Shown here in pieces: positions 20,993-30,720 of a DNA stretch of 64,000 nucleotides; the stretch's first letter is position 1, and each line of letters begins with the position of its first letter. The DNA lies in contig CANMVS010000009.1 in NCBI GenBank assembly GCA_947501445.1, positions 1-64,000 of the forward strand. Reading direction: 5' to 3'. This stretch comes from an uncultured Rhizobiaceae group bacterium. GTDB taxonomy: Bacteria; Pseudomonadota; Alphaproteobacteria; Rhizobiales; Rhizobiaceae. A model generated the notes under the pieces. The model ran no database searches. It was not told the DNA's origin and was given only the letters and a program-made list of their open reading frames with translations. The position numbers were made by a program, and so were the translations under genes.

Positions 20993-21070
20993 CTCCTTAC
21001 ATAGATTTTGTCTGCTCTTCTTATGTGTCGAGCAGGCTATGATGGACAATATGAGAGTATGCGCATATTA

Positions 21071-21087
21071 ATGAGAGAACGTCTCAT
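21071..21087. promoter_or_regulatory. Inverted repeat ATGAGA-gaacg-TCTCAT in divergent promoter (candidate XRE operator)
   Basis: Perfect 6-bp arms; additional direct ATGAGAG at 21051; lies between divergent desaturase operon and XRE gene. Confidence 0.5.
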
Positions 21088-21109
21088 AATATGTAGATTG
21101 TGACATTAA

Positions 21110-22003
21110 ATGAATATTGATGACAATACACAACAATTGCCGCTAAAACGCACCGATAAAAGGGATGTTGCGGAGATATTTCGCGATCGCATGGCTTTGC
21201 TCATTGCCCAGAAGGGGTTCAATCTGGCCCGATTCGCCAAGAGCATTGGTATTGATCGCTCTGCGCTGAGCCAGTTTCTGGCACCGGGTTCGACACGTTT
21301 GCCACGTGCAGAGACGCTGTGTGCGATAGCCCGCACATGTGGTGTTTCCCTGGATTGGTTGATGGGTCTGATCGCCACAGAAACCTATGATCACGATATT
21401 GCACCGATGATGGAAGTGGAACGGGTAACCGATGAGACCGGTAGTCGAATGATTGCCGACTGGCATCGACAGGCCATGGGCTACAAAATCCGTTATATTC
21501 CCAGCGCCCTGCCGGATCTGTTGAGAACGGACACAGTTCGCAGTTTTGAATTTGATGCGCACAACAGCGATGAACGTATCGCGCGTGAACAACAGGCAAG
21601 GGACCAGTTGACCTATTCCCGCAGACCCGAAACTGACATGGAGGTTTGCATGCCTATACAACGATTGCAGCAATTTGCCCGAGGGCAGGGAATATGGCGG
21701 GGTATTCCAGTCGATGTGCGCAGAGAACAACTTGAACATATGGCGCGGCTCATTGACGAATTGTACCCGACATTCCGCTTGTTCCTCTTTGATGGACGCG
21801 AGGCATATGCTGCGCCCTATACGCTTTTTGGGCCACTAAGGGCCGCAGTTTACATCGGGAACATGTATCTTGTGGTCAATTCCGTTGAACATATTCGCGC
21901 ACTTGCGGCTCATTTTGATCAGCTGATCCGAATAGCCCGATATGGACCGGACCGGGTTTCCGGTCTGATTGAGGAACAATTGGCAGAGCTTCCTGCAGTA
22001 TGA
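21110..22003 (+). CDS. XRE-family transcriptional regulator with C-terminal extension
   Basis: MALLIAQKGFNLARFAKSIGIDRSALSQFLAPGSTRLPRAETLCAIARTCGVSLDWLMG HTH_XRE. Confidence 0.85.
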   Translation: MNIDDNTQQLPLKRTDKRDVAEIFRDRMALLIAQKGFNLARFAKSIGIDRSALSQFLAPGSTRLPRAETLCAIARTCGVSLDWLMGLIATETYDHDIAPMMEVERVTDETGSRMIADWHRQAMGYKIRYIPSALPDLLRTDTVRSFEFDAHNSDERIAREQQARDQLTYSRRPETDMEVCMPIQRLQQFARGQGIWRGIPVDVRREQLEHMARLIDELYPTFRLFLFDGREAYAAPYTLFGPLRAAVYIGNMYLVVNSVEHIRALAAHFDQLIRIARYGPDRVSGLIEEQLAELPAV

Positions 22004-22413
22004 AAATATTTCTGGTTAGCACAGTTATTCAAATTCGAATTGTCAGATCGACAGGTAATTCTGCGGATTATCAGTAATGGGTACGCGCCGTGTATCAAGT
22101 TCTATCTATTGTTGAATAGAAACGCATTCAAGCATGTGTAGTTTGGGTTCCAGATGCTGAACCCGCATTCACTACATTCTCGAGACGACCGGGTTTCGCA
22201 CACGAAGAAGCTTGTTGTACCTCGCCCATTTCGGGATAGACGCCAAGCCAATTGCTGCAGACGTGCTTGAGGCGCAGGTCTCGTGGCTGCCACTTGCATT
22301 CAATGTGGCGATCACCGACATATTGGTTCATGAATATATCGGTATAATCCGTTTTCATTTCTATAATTATCTTAAGTGGAACCCACCGGCAGTTCGGGGA
22401 ACAAATGGCGAGT

Positions 22414-23145
22414 TTACACGCTCTCCTGACCAAGTAGCGGAGCAAGGCGGGAATAGGAGTCGTTAAGCGCGTTCCGATGAATCAGCCCAATGCCCATAGC
22501 GTCGTTGTTCAGCGCTGCAGAGTAGAGCATCTCAAAATACTTCAGATAGGCAGATACTTCATTTTCCCAGTTTTGATGCGGCAGGAAATGCGTCCAGAGT
22601 CGTGCCGTTTTGAAATACAGCTCATCGTACATTTTGAACAATGGCTCATTTTCTATGATCCGACATAATACCTTGTGGGCGCGAATATCCACGCGTGCAA
22701 ATGCAGCGCGGTCAACATCACCAAGAAGGCTCTGATAGACGGTTACAACGTTTCCCAGTTCTTGTGTGATGTCCTCATCAATAACGGGCTTTGCAAAGCC
22801 GCCAATCAGCGTCGCCAATTCGATCCTGAACAGGACAGCCTGTTTCATCTGAACAAAATCAAGCGGCGTTACGATCGTGCCAACGCCGTGACGGGTCATT
22901 ACCAGGCCATCTGTATCCAGCCGTTGAAGAACATTCCGAACCGGTGTGCGGCTGACGTCAAACTCTTCGCTGATTTCATCAACGTCCAGCCGTGACCCGG
23001 GCGGGTAGTCCATCAGGGTAATGCGTTCGCGCAGCGCCGAAAATATATATTCAAACCTTTGGCGCCAGGGACTGTTGTCAGTCACTGTGTGAACAGCGAT
23101 CCTAATTTTGCGTCCTTTGTTCATTATCCCGTTATTCTCGCACAA
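22414..23145 (-). CDS. GntR-family transcriptional regulator (FCD-type)
   Basis: YPPGSRLDVDEISEEFDVSRTPVRNVLQRLDTDGLV wHTH; paralogous to the next gene. Confidence 0.9.
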   Translation of the reverse strand: MCENNGIMNKGRKIRIAVHTVTDNSPWRQRFEYIFSALRERITLMDYPPGSRLDVDEISEEFDVSRTPVRNVLQRLDTDGLVMTRHGVGTIVTPLDFVQMKQAVLFRIELATLIGGFAKPVIDEDITQELGNVVTVYQSLLGDVDRAAFARVDIRAHKVLCRIIENEPLFKMYDELYFKTARLWTHFLPHQNWENEVSAYLKYFEMLYSAALNNDAMGIGLIHRNALNDSYSRLAPLLGQESV

Positions 23146-23304
23146 TGATTCAGTCTTGGAGTGCCGATAGGCGCATTACGACGTCAAAGCAAGTATTGAG
23201 GGGGATATATATAAATGAAAAAGGTCGCATGGACAATAGACGCGCGAAAATCAGCCAACGCGCGGCTTGGTATTGGTTGTTATTGTTGACAGTTGGCTGG
23301 CTGG

Positions 23305-24042
23305 CTATGATGTTTCAGGCGGTGCAAATATGGGTTCCAGTCGGACATAGGCGTTATACACCGCATTACGCGTGATAAACCCGACACCTTTTGCGTCATT
23401 GTTTTCCATTGCCGTCAGGGTGAGCTCTATATCTTTCATGAAAATCAATATTTCATCATCCCAATCCTGTTCCGGCAGGAAATAGAACCAAATACGCGCT
23501 GTACGAAAATACAATTCGTCGTAGATTTGAAATAGATTCTCATTGCCTATGATGCGACATATCGCTTTGTGGACACGAATATCCAAAAGCGCAAATGCCT
23601 CAAGATTGGCCCGGCCCAGCAGCTGTTGACAATCAACAACACATTGCCTCAATTCAGTAAGGTTTTCTTCACTGACGTTACGCGGTTCCAGGGTGCCTAT
23701 CATGGAGGCCAGTTCTATGCGGAAGAGCACAGCCTGACGTGCGGCCACAAGGTCAAGCGGCGCGACGATCGTGCCAACCCCGTGACGCATCTTGACCAAT
23801 CCTTCAGCGTCAAGCCTTTGAAGCACATTGCGCACCGGCGTTCGACTCACACCAAATTCCGCACTCAGCTCGTCAACATCCAGTCTTGAGCCCGGTTGGT
23901 ATTCCAACGTTGTAATGCGTCGGCGCAACATGGTGTGTATCTGGTCAAACCGTTGTTTCCACGGGCTCTTATCATCCAGTGTATTGTAGGTGTGGGGTAG
24001 ATTTGGTGTATCTTGCATGAGAGATGCACATCCATGTTTCAA
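23305..24042 (-). CDS. GntR-family transcriptional regulator (FCD-type), tandem paralog
   Basis: YQPGSRLDVDELSAEFGVSRTPVRNVLQRLDAEGLVKMRHGVGTIVAPLD. Confidence 0.9.
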   Translation of the reverse strand: MKHGCASLMQDTPNLPHTYNTLDDKSPWKQRFDQIHTMLRRRITTLEYQPGSRLDVDELSAEFGVSRTPVRNVLQRLDAEGLVKMRHGVGTIVAPLDLVAARQAVLFRIELASMIGTLEPRNVSEENLTELRQCVVDCQQLLGRANLEAFALLDIRVHKAICRIIGNENLFQIYDELYFRTARIWFYFLPEQDWDDEILIFMKDIELTLTAMENNDAKGVGFITRNAVYNAYVRLEPIFAPPETS

Positions 24043-24613
24043 TAGAATATTTATTTGGCGTCAAATCGTCTGATCGTATTGCTCGATCGGACGTCGTAAT
24101 TGAATCCCATATATATTAGGCATAAAACCGAACTAGGCAATAGCCTGTAATATCGGCCTTGAATACAATTGAAATCGCGTTGTGCATATTCCGTTCCAAT
24201 CAATATTTGGGTGGTTTACTAATTTAATTCACGCACCAATCGTATCCTTGGCCATCGATGCTTGATTAAACATTTACTCATGTCACGTATCAGCGTAGCC
24301 AGTGTGGTTACGCCATTGTCCAGTCTGACACCATGTCGACAGGTTCCGGAGCTTTGAGGGACCGGTGGCCAGAGCCGCCACAGGGGGGCTGGGCGCTCCG
24401 GCCTGACCATGCAAGGGGATAATGCTGCATGGGTGTGTAAATCTTACGCACAATCATGGCGGGTGTAAAGGTGTAGTTTTCGTCATCTCCCATGAGGACA
24501 AACCGAACAGTGGGGATTGTCGGGATAATCAGCAAAGTCACAGAATGCGGCAAAATTTGCTCTATACACCATAACCTTACTGCCCGTAATTTCACAATTC
24601 GGTGCGCCCTTCG

Positions 24614-24618
24614 TACAG
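24614..24618. repeat. Tn3-family target site duplication (TACAG), left copy
   Basis: TACAG immediately outside left IR; identical to 30721..30725. Confidence 0.9.
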
Positions 24619-24656
24619 GGGGTCTGCTCCGGCTGGGTGCAGAATAGGGCGGTAAG
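24619..24656 (+). repeat. Left terminal inverted repeat (38 bp) of Tn3-family element
   Basis: 33/38 identity by hand alignment with right IR. Confidence 0.93.
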
Positions 24657-24662
24657 GGTTGG

Positions 24663-25328
24663 CTATAGCCAGTTTGCGTAGTCTTTGATCCAATCCTGGC
24701 GCAATTTGTCTCCCTCACCAACGAATCCATTATTCAGTTCATCGTAGGCGTTGACCCGGTCAGGCCGGAAATGTCGCAGGTCTTGACGCAGTTCGCACCA
24801 GGCTGCAATCACGACGGCATCGGTGTGGTAGGCTATGGCAATCGGCCAGATCACCCGGTTTGAGGTGATGCCGTCTGCATTCCGATAGTCTATGCGTAAT
24901 TTACGTTCTTCGCGTATTGCCCGCCGGACCGCAGAAAGGTCAATGACCTCCGGTTCTTCGACGCCCCAGGTTGCCGCAAACACCGTCTGGCTGAGTTGCG
25001 TGGCTTCAGTCAATTTCTGCGCGGCACTGCGCGCGGCACGATTCAGTCCTTTGTCCCCAGTTCTGGCAATAAGGGTAAGCCCGACGGTTATTGCCTCCGC
25101 CTCTTCCACATTGAAGTTGACAGGAGGGAGGTCGAAACTTGGCCTCAGAATGTAACCGATGCCTGCTTCGCCCTCCACCGGTACACGCATCGCCTGCAAA
25201 GCGGCGATGTCCCGGTAGATCGTTCGCTTGGTGACTTCCAGTTCTTCGGCGATCTGTTGCGCCGTTCTCGGTTGCGTAGCATTTCGCAGGATCTGAATAA
25301 TCTCGAACATACGCGTTGACCTGCTCAT
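24663..25328 (-). CDS. HTH / WYL-domain (YafY-like) transcriptional regulator, transposon cargo
   Basis: RMFEIIQILRNATQPRTAQQIAEELEVTKRTIYRDIAALQAMRVPVEGEAGIGYIL; stop lies 7 bp inside the left IR. Confidence 0.88.
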   Translation of the reverse strand: MSRSTRMFEIIQILRNATQPRTAQQIAEELEVTKRTIYRDIAALQAMRVPVEGEAGIGYILRPSFDLPPVNFNVEEAEAITVGLTLIARTGDKGLNRAARSAAQKLTEATQLSQTVFAATWGVEEPEVIDLSAVRRAIREERKLRIDYRNADGITSNRVIWPIAIAYHTDAVVIAAWCELRQDLRHFRPDRVNAYDELNNGFVGEGDKLRQDWIKDYANWL

Positions 25329-25436
25329 AAAACCCCCTGCTCATCTTTCAGAATGCATATCAGATCACTGCTGACCATATGCTGTCAGCAGTGTCTTGTT
25401 ACCCCTTTTTTGAGAACTCAAGAGAAAGGCACAATC

Positions 25437-26480
25437 ATGCGACATATATCAGAAGCGGAGTTGCACCCCGTCTCTGCTGTCCCAGCAGCAAACCCCATCC
25501 AATATACGGGTGCCGCGCTCGTGATAATGTCAGCGGTGGCTTTCAGCACCGCAGGTATATTTACAAAAGCGGTTGCCGCAGATGCGTGGAGCGTGATCTT
25601 CTGGCGTGGGGTGAGCGCCGTCGCGTTCACGCTTGTCTTTCTCGTCACCAGATCGGGATTGCGGCGCGAGCTGCGCTGTTTTCGCACGCCTGCAGTGATT
25701 GCAACGCTTCTGATGGCCTCTGGTACTGCGGCGTTCATTCCGGCATTCAAGCTCACCAGCGTCGCGAACGTGTCAGTTATCTGGGCGACGTCCCCCTTTG
25801 TTGCGGCCTTTCTCGCATGGGTTTTCATCCGTGAGGTGCCTGCTGCACGCACGCTTGCATGCAGCGTTCTGGCCTTGATCGGTGTTCTGATCACGGTACG
25901 TGGCTCATTCGTCGCGGGAGGCGTGACCGGAGATCTGCTTGCCTTGTGGATGACGTTGATGATGGCCGGGACGATGGTGATCTACCGGGCTTATCCGGAC
26001 ACACCAACAAAACTACCTGCCGCGTTATCTGCGCTGATACTTCTTCCCGTCGCGATGACCTATGCAGCACCGACGCAAGTGGTGGGTCCTGAGATCGGAA
26101 TACTTGCAGCATTCGGTCTGGTTTTTGCAGCGGCCTCTGTCCTGCTGGCCAAAGGGTCAAGTCGCGTGCCTTCTGCCAAAGCGGCGTTGCTAAGTGTGAT
26201 CGAGACGCCGCTTGCACCCATCTGGGCGTTCTTGATCCTGGCGGAAATGCCATCGGTTCCGACGCTTGTCGGTGGAAGCACTGTCATGGTTGCAGTGATC
26301 TACGCACAGAAGAGCGCGAACAGAGTGCAACCGCCCAAACAAATCGCCTTAGGCACGTTGCCCTGCCTAAACACGCATCTGCGCAAAGATGTTGGATTTG
26401 ACGACGCACATGCCCTTGATCGCTCCACATGGCGTAACCCACTGACGATGGAAATCCGCAGATTGCACGATCGCCTTTAA
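25437..26480 (+). CDS. EamA/DMT-family transporter, transposon cargo (ORF extends up to 25353)
   Basis: ALVIMSAVAFSTAGIFTKAVAADAWSVIFWRG; multiple TMs; divergent from the regulator. Confidence 0.87.
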   Translation: MRHISEAELHPVSAVPAANPIQYTGAALVIMSAVAFSTAGIFTKAVAADAWSVIFWRGVSAVAFTLVFLVTRSGLRRELRCFRTPAVIATLLMASGTAAFIPAFKLTSVANVSVIWATSPFVAAFLAWVFIREVPAARTLACSVLALIGVLITVRGSFVAGGVTGDLLALWMTLMMAGTMVIYRAYPDTPTKLPAALSALILLPVAMTYAAPTQVVGPEIGILAAFGLVFAAASVLLAKGSSRVPSAKAALLSVIETPLAPIWAFLILAEMPSVPTLVGGSTVMVAVIYAQKSANRVQPPKQIALGTLPCLNTHLRKDVGFDDAHALDRSTWRNPLTMEIRRLHDRL

Positions 26481-26501
26481 TCCAACGAGAAAGGACAAAT
26501 C

Positions 26502-27053
26502 ATGGGTATAAAAACCAACAAGCTCAAACCATCGTTCAAAACTTTCATCGAAAATCAGATAATGTTCTTCGTCGCCACGGCGGCACCAGATGGCTGTGTT
26601 AACCTCTCGATCAAAGGGCTGGATACGTTGCGGGTGTTGTCGGATCAACGGATCGTCTGGCTTAGCCTCACCGGCAGTGGGAATGAAACAGCTGCACACA
26701 TTCTGCAGCACCCCCGTATGACCTTGATGTTTTGCGCCTTTACTGGCGACCCCTTCACATTGCGCACTTATGGCACGGCCCGCGTAGTTCATCCGCACGA
26801 TGATGAATGGGGGGAGCTTTACGAGCTGTTCCCCAATTTCGCCGGAGCACGTAACATCTTTGTCTTGGACATTGATCTGGTCACGACTTCTTGTGGCAGT
26901 GGCGTACCCGAGATGTCATTGGTTCGAAGCCGGGGCGAAACAGACCTCGACCCATGGTATGCTGAGATGGGGCATGAGGGGGTCAAAGAATTCTGGAAAA
27001 AGAAAAACCTGACCAGTCTGGATGGGTATCCAACCGGGATTTTCCAGAGTTGA
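26502..27053 (+). CDS. Pyridoxamine 5'-phosphate oxidase (PNPOx-like) family protein, transposon cargo
   Basis: FIENQIMFFVATAAPDGCVNLSIKGLDTLRVL split-barrel flavoprotein-like N-term. Confidence 0.82.
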   Translation: MGIKTNKLKPSFKTFIENQIMFFVATAAPDGCVNLSIKGLDTLRVLSDQRIVWLSLTGSGNETAAHILQHPRMTLMFCAFTGDPFTLRTYGTARVVHPHDDEWGELYELFPNFAGARNIFVLDIDLVTTSCGSGVPEMSLVRSRGETDLDPWYAEMGHEGVKEFWKKKNLTSLDGYPTGIFQS

Positions 27054-27078
27054 TTTGGGTAGGATGCGAAATCCCCCT

Positions 27079-29979
27079 TTAGATATTTTTCGCTTTCATC
27101 TTTCGCCACCGGTATTCGCCGGTCAGAATGATATGCGCCCAACCGAGGGGTGAGATGTGCGCGAGGAGATATTCTGGTGTTTCCATCCCGGCCTTTTTAC
27201 GCTGCGCCACCGCTATGCGAAGCTGCTTGGTATTCCAGTAAATTATGATGGCGGTGAGCAGGTTCAGCCCTGCTATGCGGAAATGCTGGCCTTCTGTGGT
27301 TCGATCCCTGATTTCTCCCTGTCGGCCGATCCGCAGGGCGCTCTTCAGGGCATGATGCGCTTCGCCCTTGTTGAGACCGATTTGGGCGCGGCGTTGCATG
27401 TCGGTATCGAGTAGCCATTCGATGATGAACAATGTGCGTTCGATGCGTCCGATTTCACGCAGCGCAATGGCCAGATCATGCTGCCTTGGCCGCGCTGCCA
27501 GTTTCTTCAGGAGCTGGCTGGGCTGCATTCTGCCTGAGAGCATCGTTGCGATGCAGCGCAGTACATCTGGCCAGTTGCTGATGATGGTGTTTTCGCGGAT
27601 TTTGTCGCCAACCAAACCTTTCAGCTCACTCGGGACGGTGCGCCTATCAAAGACATGCAGCCGCTTTGAGGGGAGGTCCCTGATGCGCGGAATAAACCGG
27701 TATCCGAGCAGCGAGGTGGCGGCGAACACAAGATCAGTGAAGCCCCCGGTGTCAGCATATTGCTCTTTGATCTGTTTGCCGGTCGGGTTCATCAGCAAGC
27801 CATCCAGAATATACGGTGCTTCGTTCACCGTGGCGGGGATGACCTGAGTGGCAAACGGGCCGTATTGATCTGACACATGGGTATATGCTTTCAGACCAGG
27901 TTCATGGCCGTATTTCGCATTGATCAGATTCATCGCTTCACCCTGCCTCGTGGTGGGAAAGAATTGCCCATCACTGGATGCCGTCTGGCCAGCACCCCAG
28001 TATATTGCCATTGGCAACTGCGCCTGTGCTTCGATCACCATGGCCAATGCCAGATTGATGGCCTCACTTTCCACATGCCAGTTTGAGAGCCGCGCCAACC
28101 GGGCAAAGCTATGCGTGCTGCTTGCTCCGGCCATCTTGCTCAGACCGAGATTCAGACCTTCCGCGAGGATGACATTCAAGAGGCCAAGCCTGTCTTTGCA
28201 CGGTGCTCCGGTACGCAGATGGGTGAAAGCATCGGTGAACCCCGTATCGTTGTCCACGTCCATAAGAATGTCCGTGATCCTGACTTCCGGCAGGCGGCGA
28301 TAGAGATCAAGGATCAGGCTGTCGGCTTCAGCGGGCACATCAGCTTCAAGCCGTTCTAGGCGCAACCGACCATCTTCGATGACACCGCCGGGAAGGGTGC
28401 CGTTCCTGACCGCCATCGCAAGCCTGTGCAACCCGTCTTCCAGACGCCGTTTGCGATCTGCAATCCAGATCTCCGGCTCCAAAGGCATCAAAAGCCCCAT
28501 GCCGTGGGCCGCTTCGACAGGCACCAGGGCCTGTTTCATATCGCTGTAACGGCGGGAATGAGCTAGCCAGACATCCCCGGACCTGAAGGCCTCGCGCAGA
28601 TGGAACAGCACCGCGACAGCCCAAAGCCGGTCACGGTTAGTTTCGGGGTCGCGGAGATGCCTTCGCCATTTTGATCGCGGTTGAAGAAACGGCGCTGAAG
28701 CGCTTGGGATATCCCGCCGATCCCGGATCACATCCGCCGCTGCGAGCAAGGGTTCCGCCACACTGGCGCAGGCAATGTCCAAGGCCGCCAGCATCCGTGG
28801 AGCATAGAGCTAGAACCGATGATAGCCTTTCCCGACGTAAGCCAACGCATCCGCCTAGACGGTTTTGCCGAGCGTTCCAGCCGTCGCAACGAGGTTTTCC
28901 AGAACGTCCCAGCCACAGGAAACATCCACGGCACTGGCGACAGCCACCTCATCACCTTTGGCGATCAACAATGTTGTCCCCAAAGTCTCGAACCCGGCCA
29001 GAGTTGCGGCGATCTCCGACTGCGCCTCAAAAACACGGGCATCGCAAATCCTCTTTGCCTCTCGCCAGATTGACCCCACAATTCGATCATGGGTTTCGAC
29101 CACGGTATCAGCGATGGCTGCTGACCATTCCACGACACAAGTGGCAAAAATGGCCAAACGACGGTCACTGGTGATGTCCCGAAGACCGTCCACAAAATAG
29201 CGCTCCCCCTGACGGCGCAGGCGTGCGACCCGATGCGCTGCAATATCTTCCAACACCGATGGCGACAGGCCCAGACCTTGCAGAAACTCCAGCCTATCAA
29301 GCTGACGATTGATGTCGGCAGAGTTCTTTCCCACCACGAACTGTCGCAACCAGATGAAGCGACTGATCCGGCCATCTACCTCTTCGGCCAGCAAGTTATC
29401 GAGCTGTGCGCGCATTTTCCTGTCGAGATGAGCCGCAATGCGCGCCTCCACCCTGCGTTCAGCTGCGACCAATGCATCAGCACATCGACGCTCTATTACC
29501 GAAATACCCGGCAGAATGATTTGCCGTCTGCGGCATTCTTCCACGAACCCGCGTACCAGCACCTCGCTGGATTGCGCCGCTTCAGCATTCTGTTCCAGCC
29601 ATTTCCGCATTTTCTTGGCGTGCTTGCCGGAGAACATCTTGTACCCATACATCCTGCGCATCGCGTCCAGATGTTCCCGGCGAGTTTTCTCCCGCGCGGC
29701 ATATGGCAGGAGATCATCCGGTTTCAGTCCGAGTTGCGCGGCTACAAAACGGGAAACGCGTTCAGGAATTACTTCACCAGCTTTCAGCAAGCGACCTGGA
29801 TACCGGAAGGCACAGAGTTGAAGCGCAAAGCCGATCTGGTTCTCGGGTCGTCGCCGCGTTCGAAAATTCTCGGTGTCTTCATCATCCAATGTGTAATGCC
29901 GAAGCAAAGCCATCTCGTCAGTTGGAAGATCAAATAGCGCTGCGCGTTGTCGCGCGGTCAGAACCGCTCGGTGTGCCAT
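27079..29979 (-). pseudogene. tnpA: Tn3-family transposase TnpA; single 966-codon frame interrupted by two in-frame TAG codons (28855-28857 and 28810-28812)
   Basis: ORFs 28855..29979 and 27079..28794 are in the same frame; reading through gives ...GKTV*ADALAYVGKGYHRF*LYAPRMLAALDIACASVAEPLLAAAD..., continuous with Tn3 TnpA. Confidence 0.9.
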
Positions 29980-30021
29980 CAGATTGCTCTTTCTTTATGG
30001 GATGGAGTCTTCGAAAGTAGA

Positions 30022-30069
30022 CATATTGAGACCGCACGCTTGCCATGTCTTTTTCAATGTCTCAATATG
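30022..30069. promoter_or_regulatory. Putative res-site subsite between divergent tnpA and tnpR
   Basis: Perfect 11-bp inverted repeat CATATTGAGAC (30022-30032) / GTCTCAATATG (30059-30069) in the tnpA-tnpR intergenic region. Confidence 0.7.
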
Positions 30070-30104
30070 GCTGTCGCAAAAACCCTTAATCTAAATGAGA
30101 CCCC

Positions 30105-30656
30105 ATGGCCAAAGTCGGATATGCCCGTGTCAGTTCAGTCGGACAATCTGTGGACGTCCAGCGGGAAAAGCTGAGTGATTGTGACAAACTCTTCGAAGAG
30201 AAGCGAAGCGGCGGCACCGACGCTCGCCCCCAGCTCAATCAGTGCCTGAATTACGTTCGTGACGGCGATCAGCTTATCGTCACCCGTATCGACAGGTTGG
30301 CGCGGTCTACACTTCATCTCTGCCAAATTGCTGAAACCTTGCGCGAGAAAGGGGTCGATCTCGTCGTCCACGATCAGAACATCGACACGTCCGATGCTAC
30401 GGGACGTCTGCTGTTCAACATGCTTGGGGCCATCGGTCAGTTCGAAACCGAAATTCGCGCCGAGCGGCAAATGGATGGGATCAAAAAGGCCAAGGATCGA
30501 GGCGTTCAGTTCGGAAAACGGCCTGCACTGACTAACGAACAGATTTCTGAACTCCGCGAAAAACGCCAACAAGGCACGCTCATCAAGGATCTGATGGCCC
30601 GCTACGGCCTCTCCAAGGCCACCATCTATCGATATCTCACCGAAAACGAAGCCTGA
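30105..30656 (+). CDS. tnpR: Serine recombinase / Tn3-type resolvase
   Basis: KVGYARVSSVGQSVDVQREKL; RIDRLARSTLHLCQIAETLREKGVDL; TGRLLFNMLGAIGQFETEIRAER; C-term HTH. Confidence 0.94.
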   Translation: MAKVGYARVSSVGQSVDVQREKLSDCDKLFEEKRSGGTDARPQLNQCLNYVRDGDQLIVTRIDRLARSTLHLCQIAETLREKGVDLVVHDQNIDTSDATGRLLFNMLGAIGQFETEIRAERQMDGIKKAKDRGVQFGKRPALTNEQISELREKRQQGTLIKDLMARYGLSKATIYRYLTENEA

Positions 30657-30682
30657 GCGCAATTACAGAAGCCCGATCCGGC

Positions 30683-30720
30683 CTTAACGCCCTATTCTGC
30701 ACTCAGCCGGAAACGACCCC
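30683..30720 (-). repeat. Right terminal inverted repeat (38 bp) of Tn3-family element
   Basis: CTTAACGCCCTATTCTGCACTCAGCCGGAAACGACCCC, reverse complement matches left IR. Confidence 0.93.

Larger units (their letters stand above)
24619..30720. mobile_element. Complete Tn3-family transposon (~6.1 kb) with regulator/EamA/PNPOx-like cargo, tnpA (two ambers) and tnpR
   Basis: Terminal IRs GGGGTCTGCTCCGGCTGGGTGCAGAATAGGGCGGTAAG (left) and GGGGTCGTTTCCGGCTGAGTGCAGAATAGGGCGTTAAG (right, reverse complement), GGGG...TAAG ends; flanked by TACAG direct repeats; encodes Tn3 TnpA and serine resolvase. Confidence 0.95.

Noticed and set aside
22102-22466. Overlapping 65-105-aa ORFs between the XRE gene and the first GntR gene
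   Set aside because: No recognisable domain on either strand; possibly a gene remnant but unsupported.
23145-23375. 76-aa plus-strand ORF with one hydrophobic stretch between the GntR genes
   Set aside because: Overlaps the 3' end of the second GntR gene and part of the shared-motif promoter region; no supporting homology visible.
24308-24730. 140-aa minus-strand ORF spanning the left IR
   Set aside because: Crosses the transposon boundary (starts in the element, ends in flanking DNA), so it is a chance fusion frame.
29233-29937. 234-aa plus-strand ORF inside the transposon
   Set aside because: Fully antisense to the tnpA N-terminal half; not a cargo gene.
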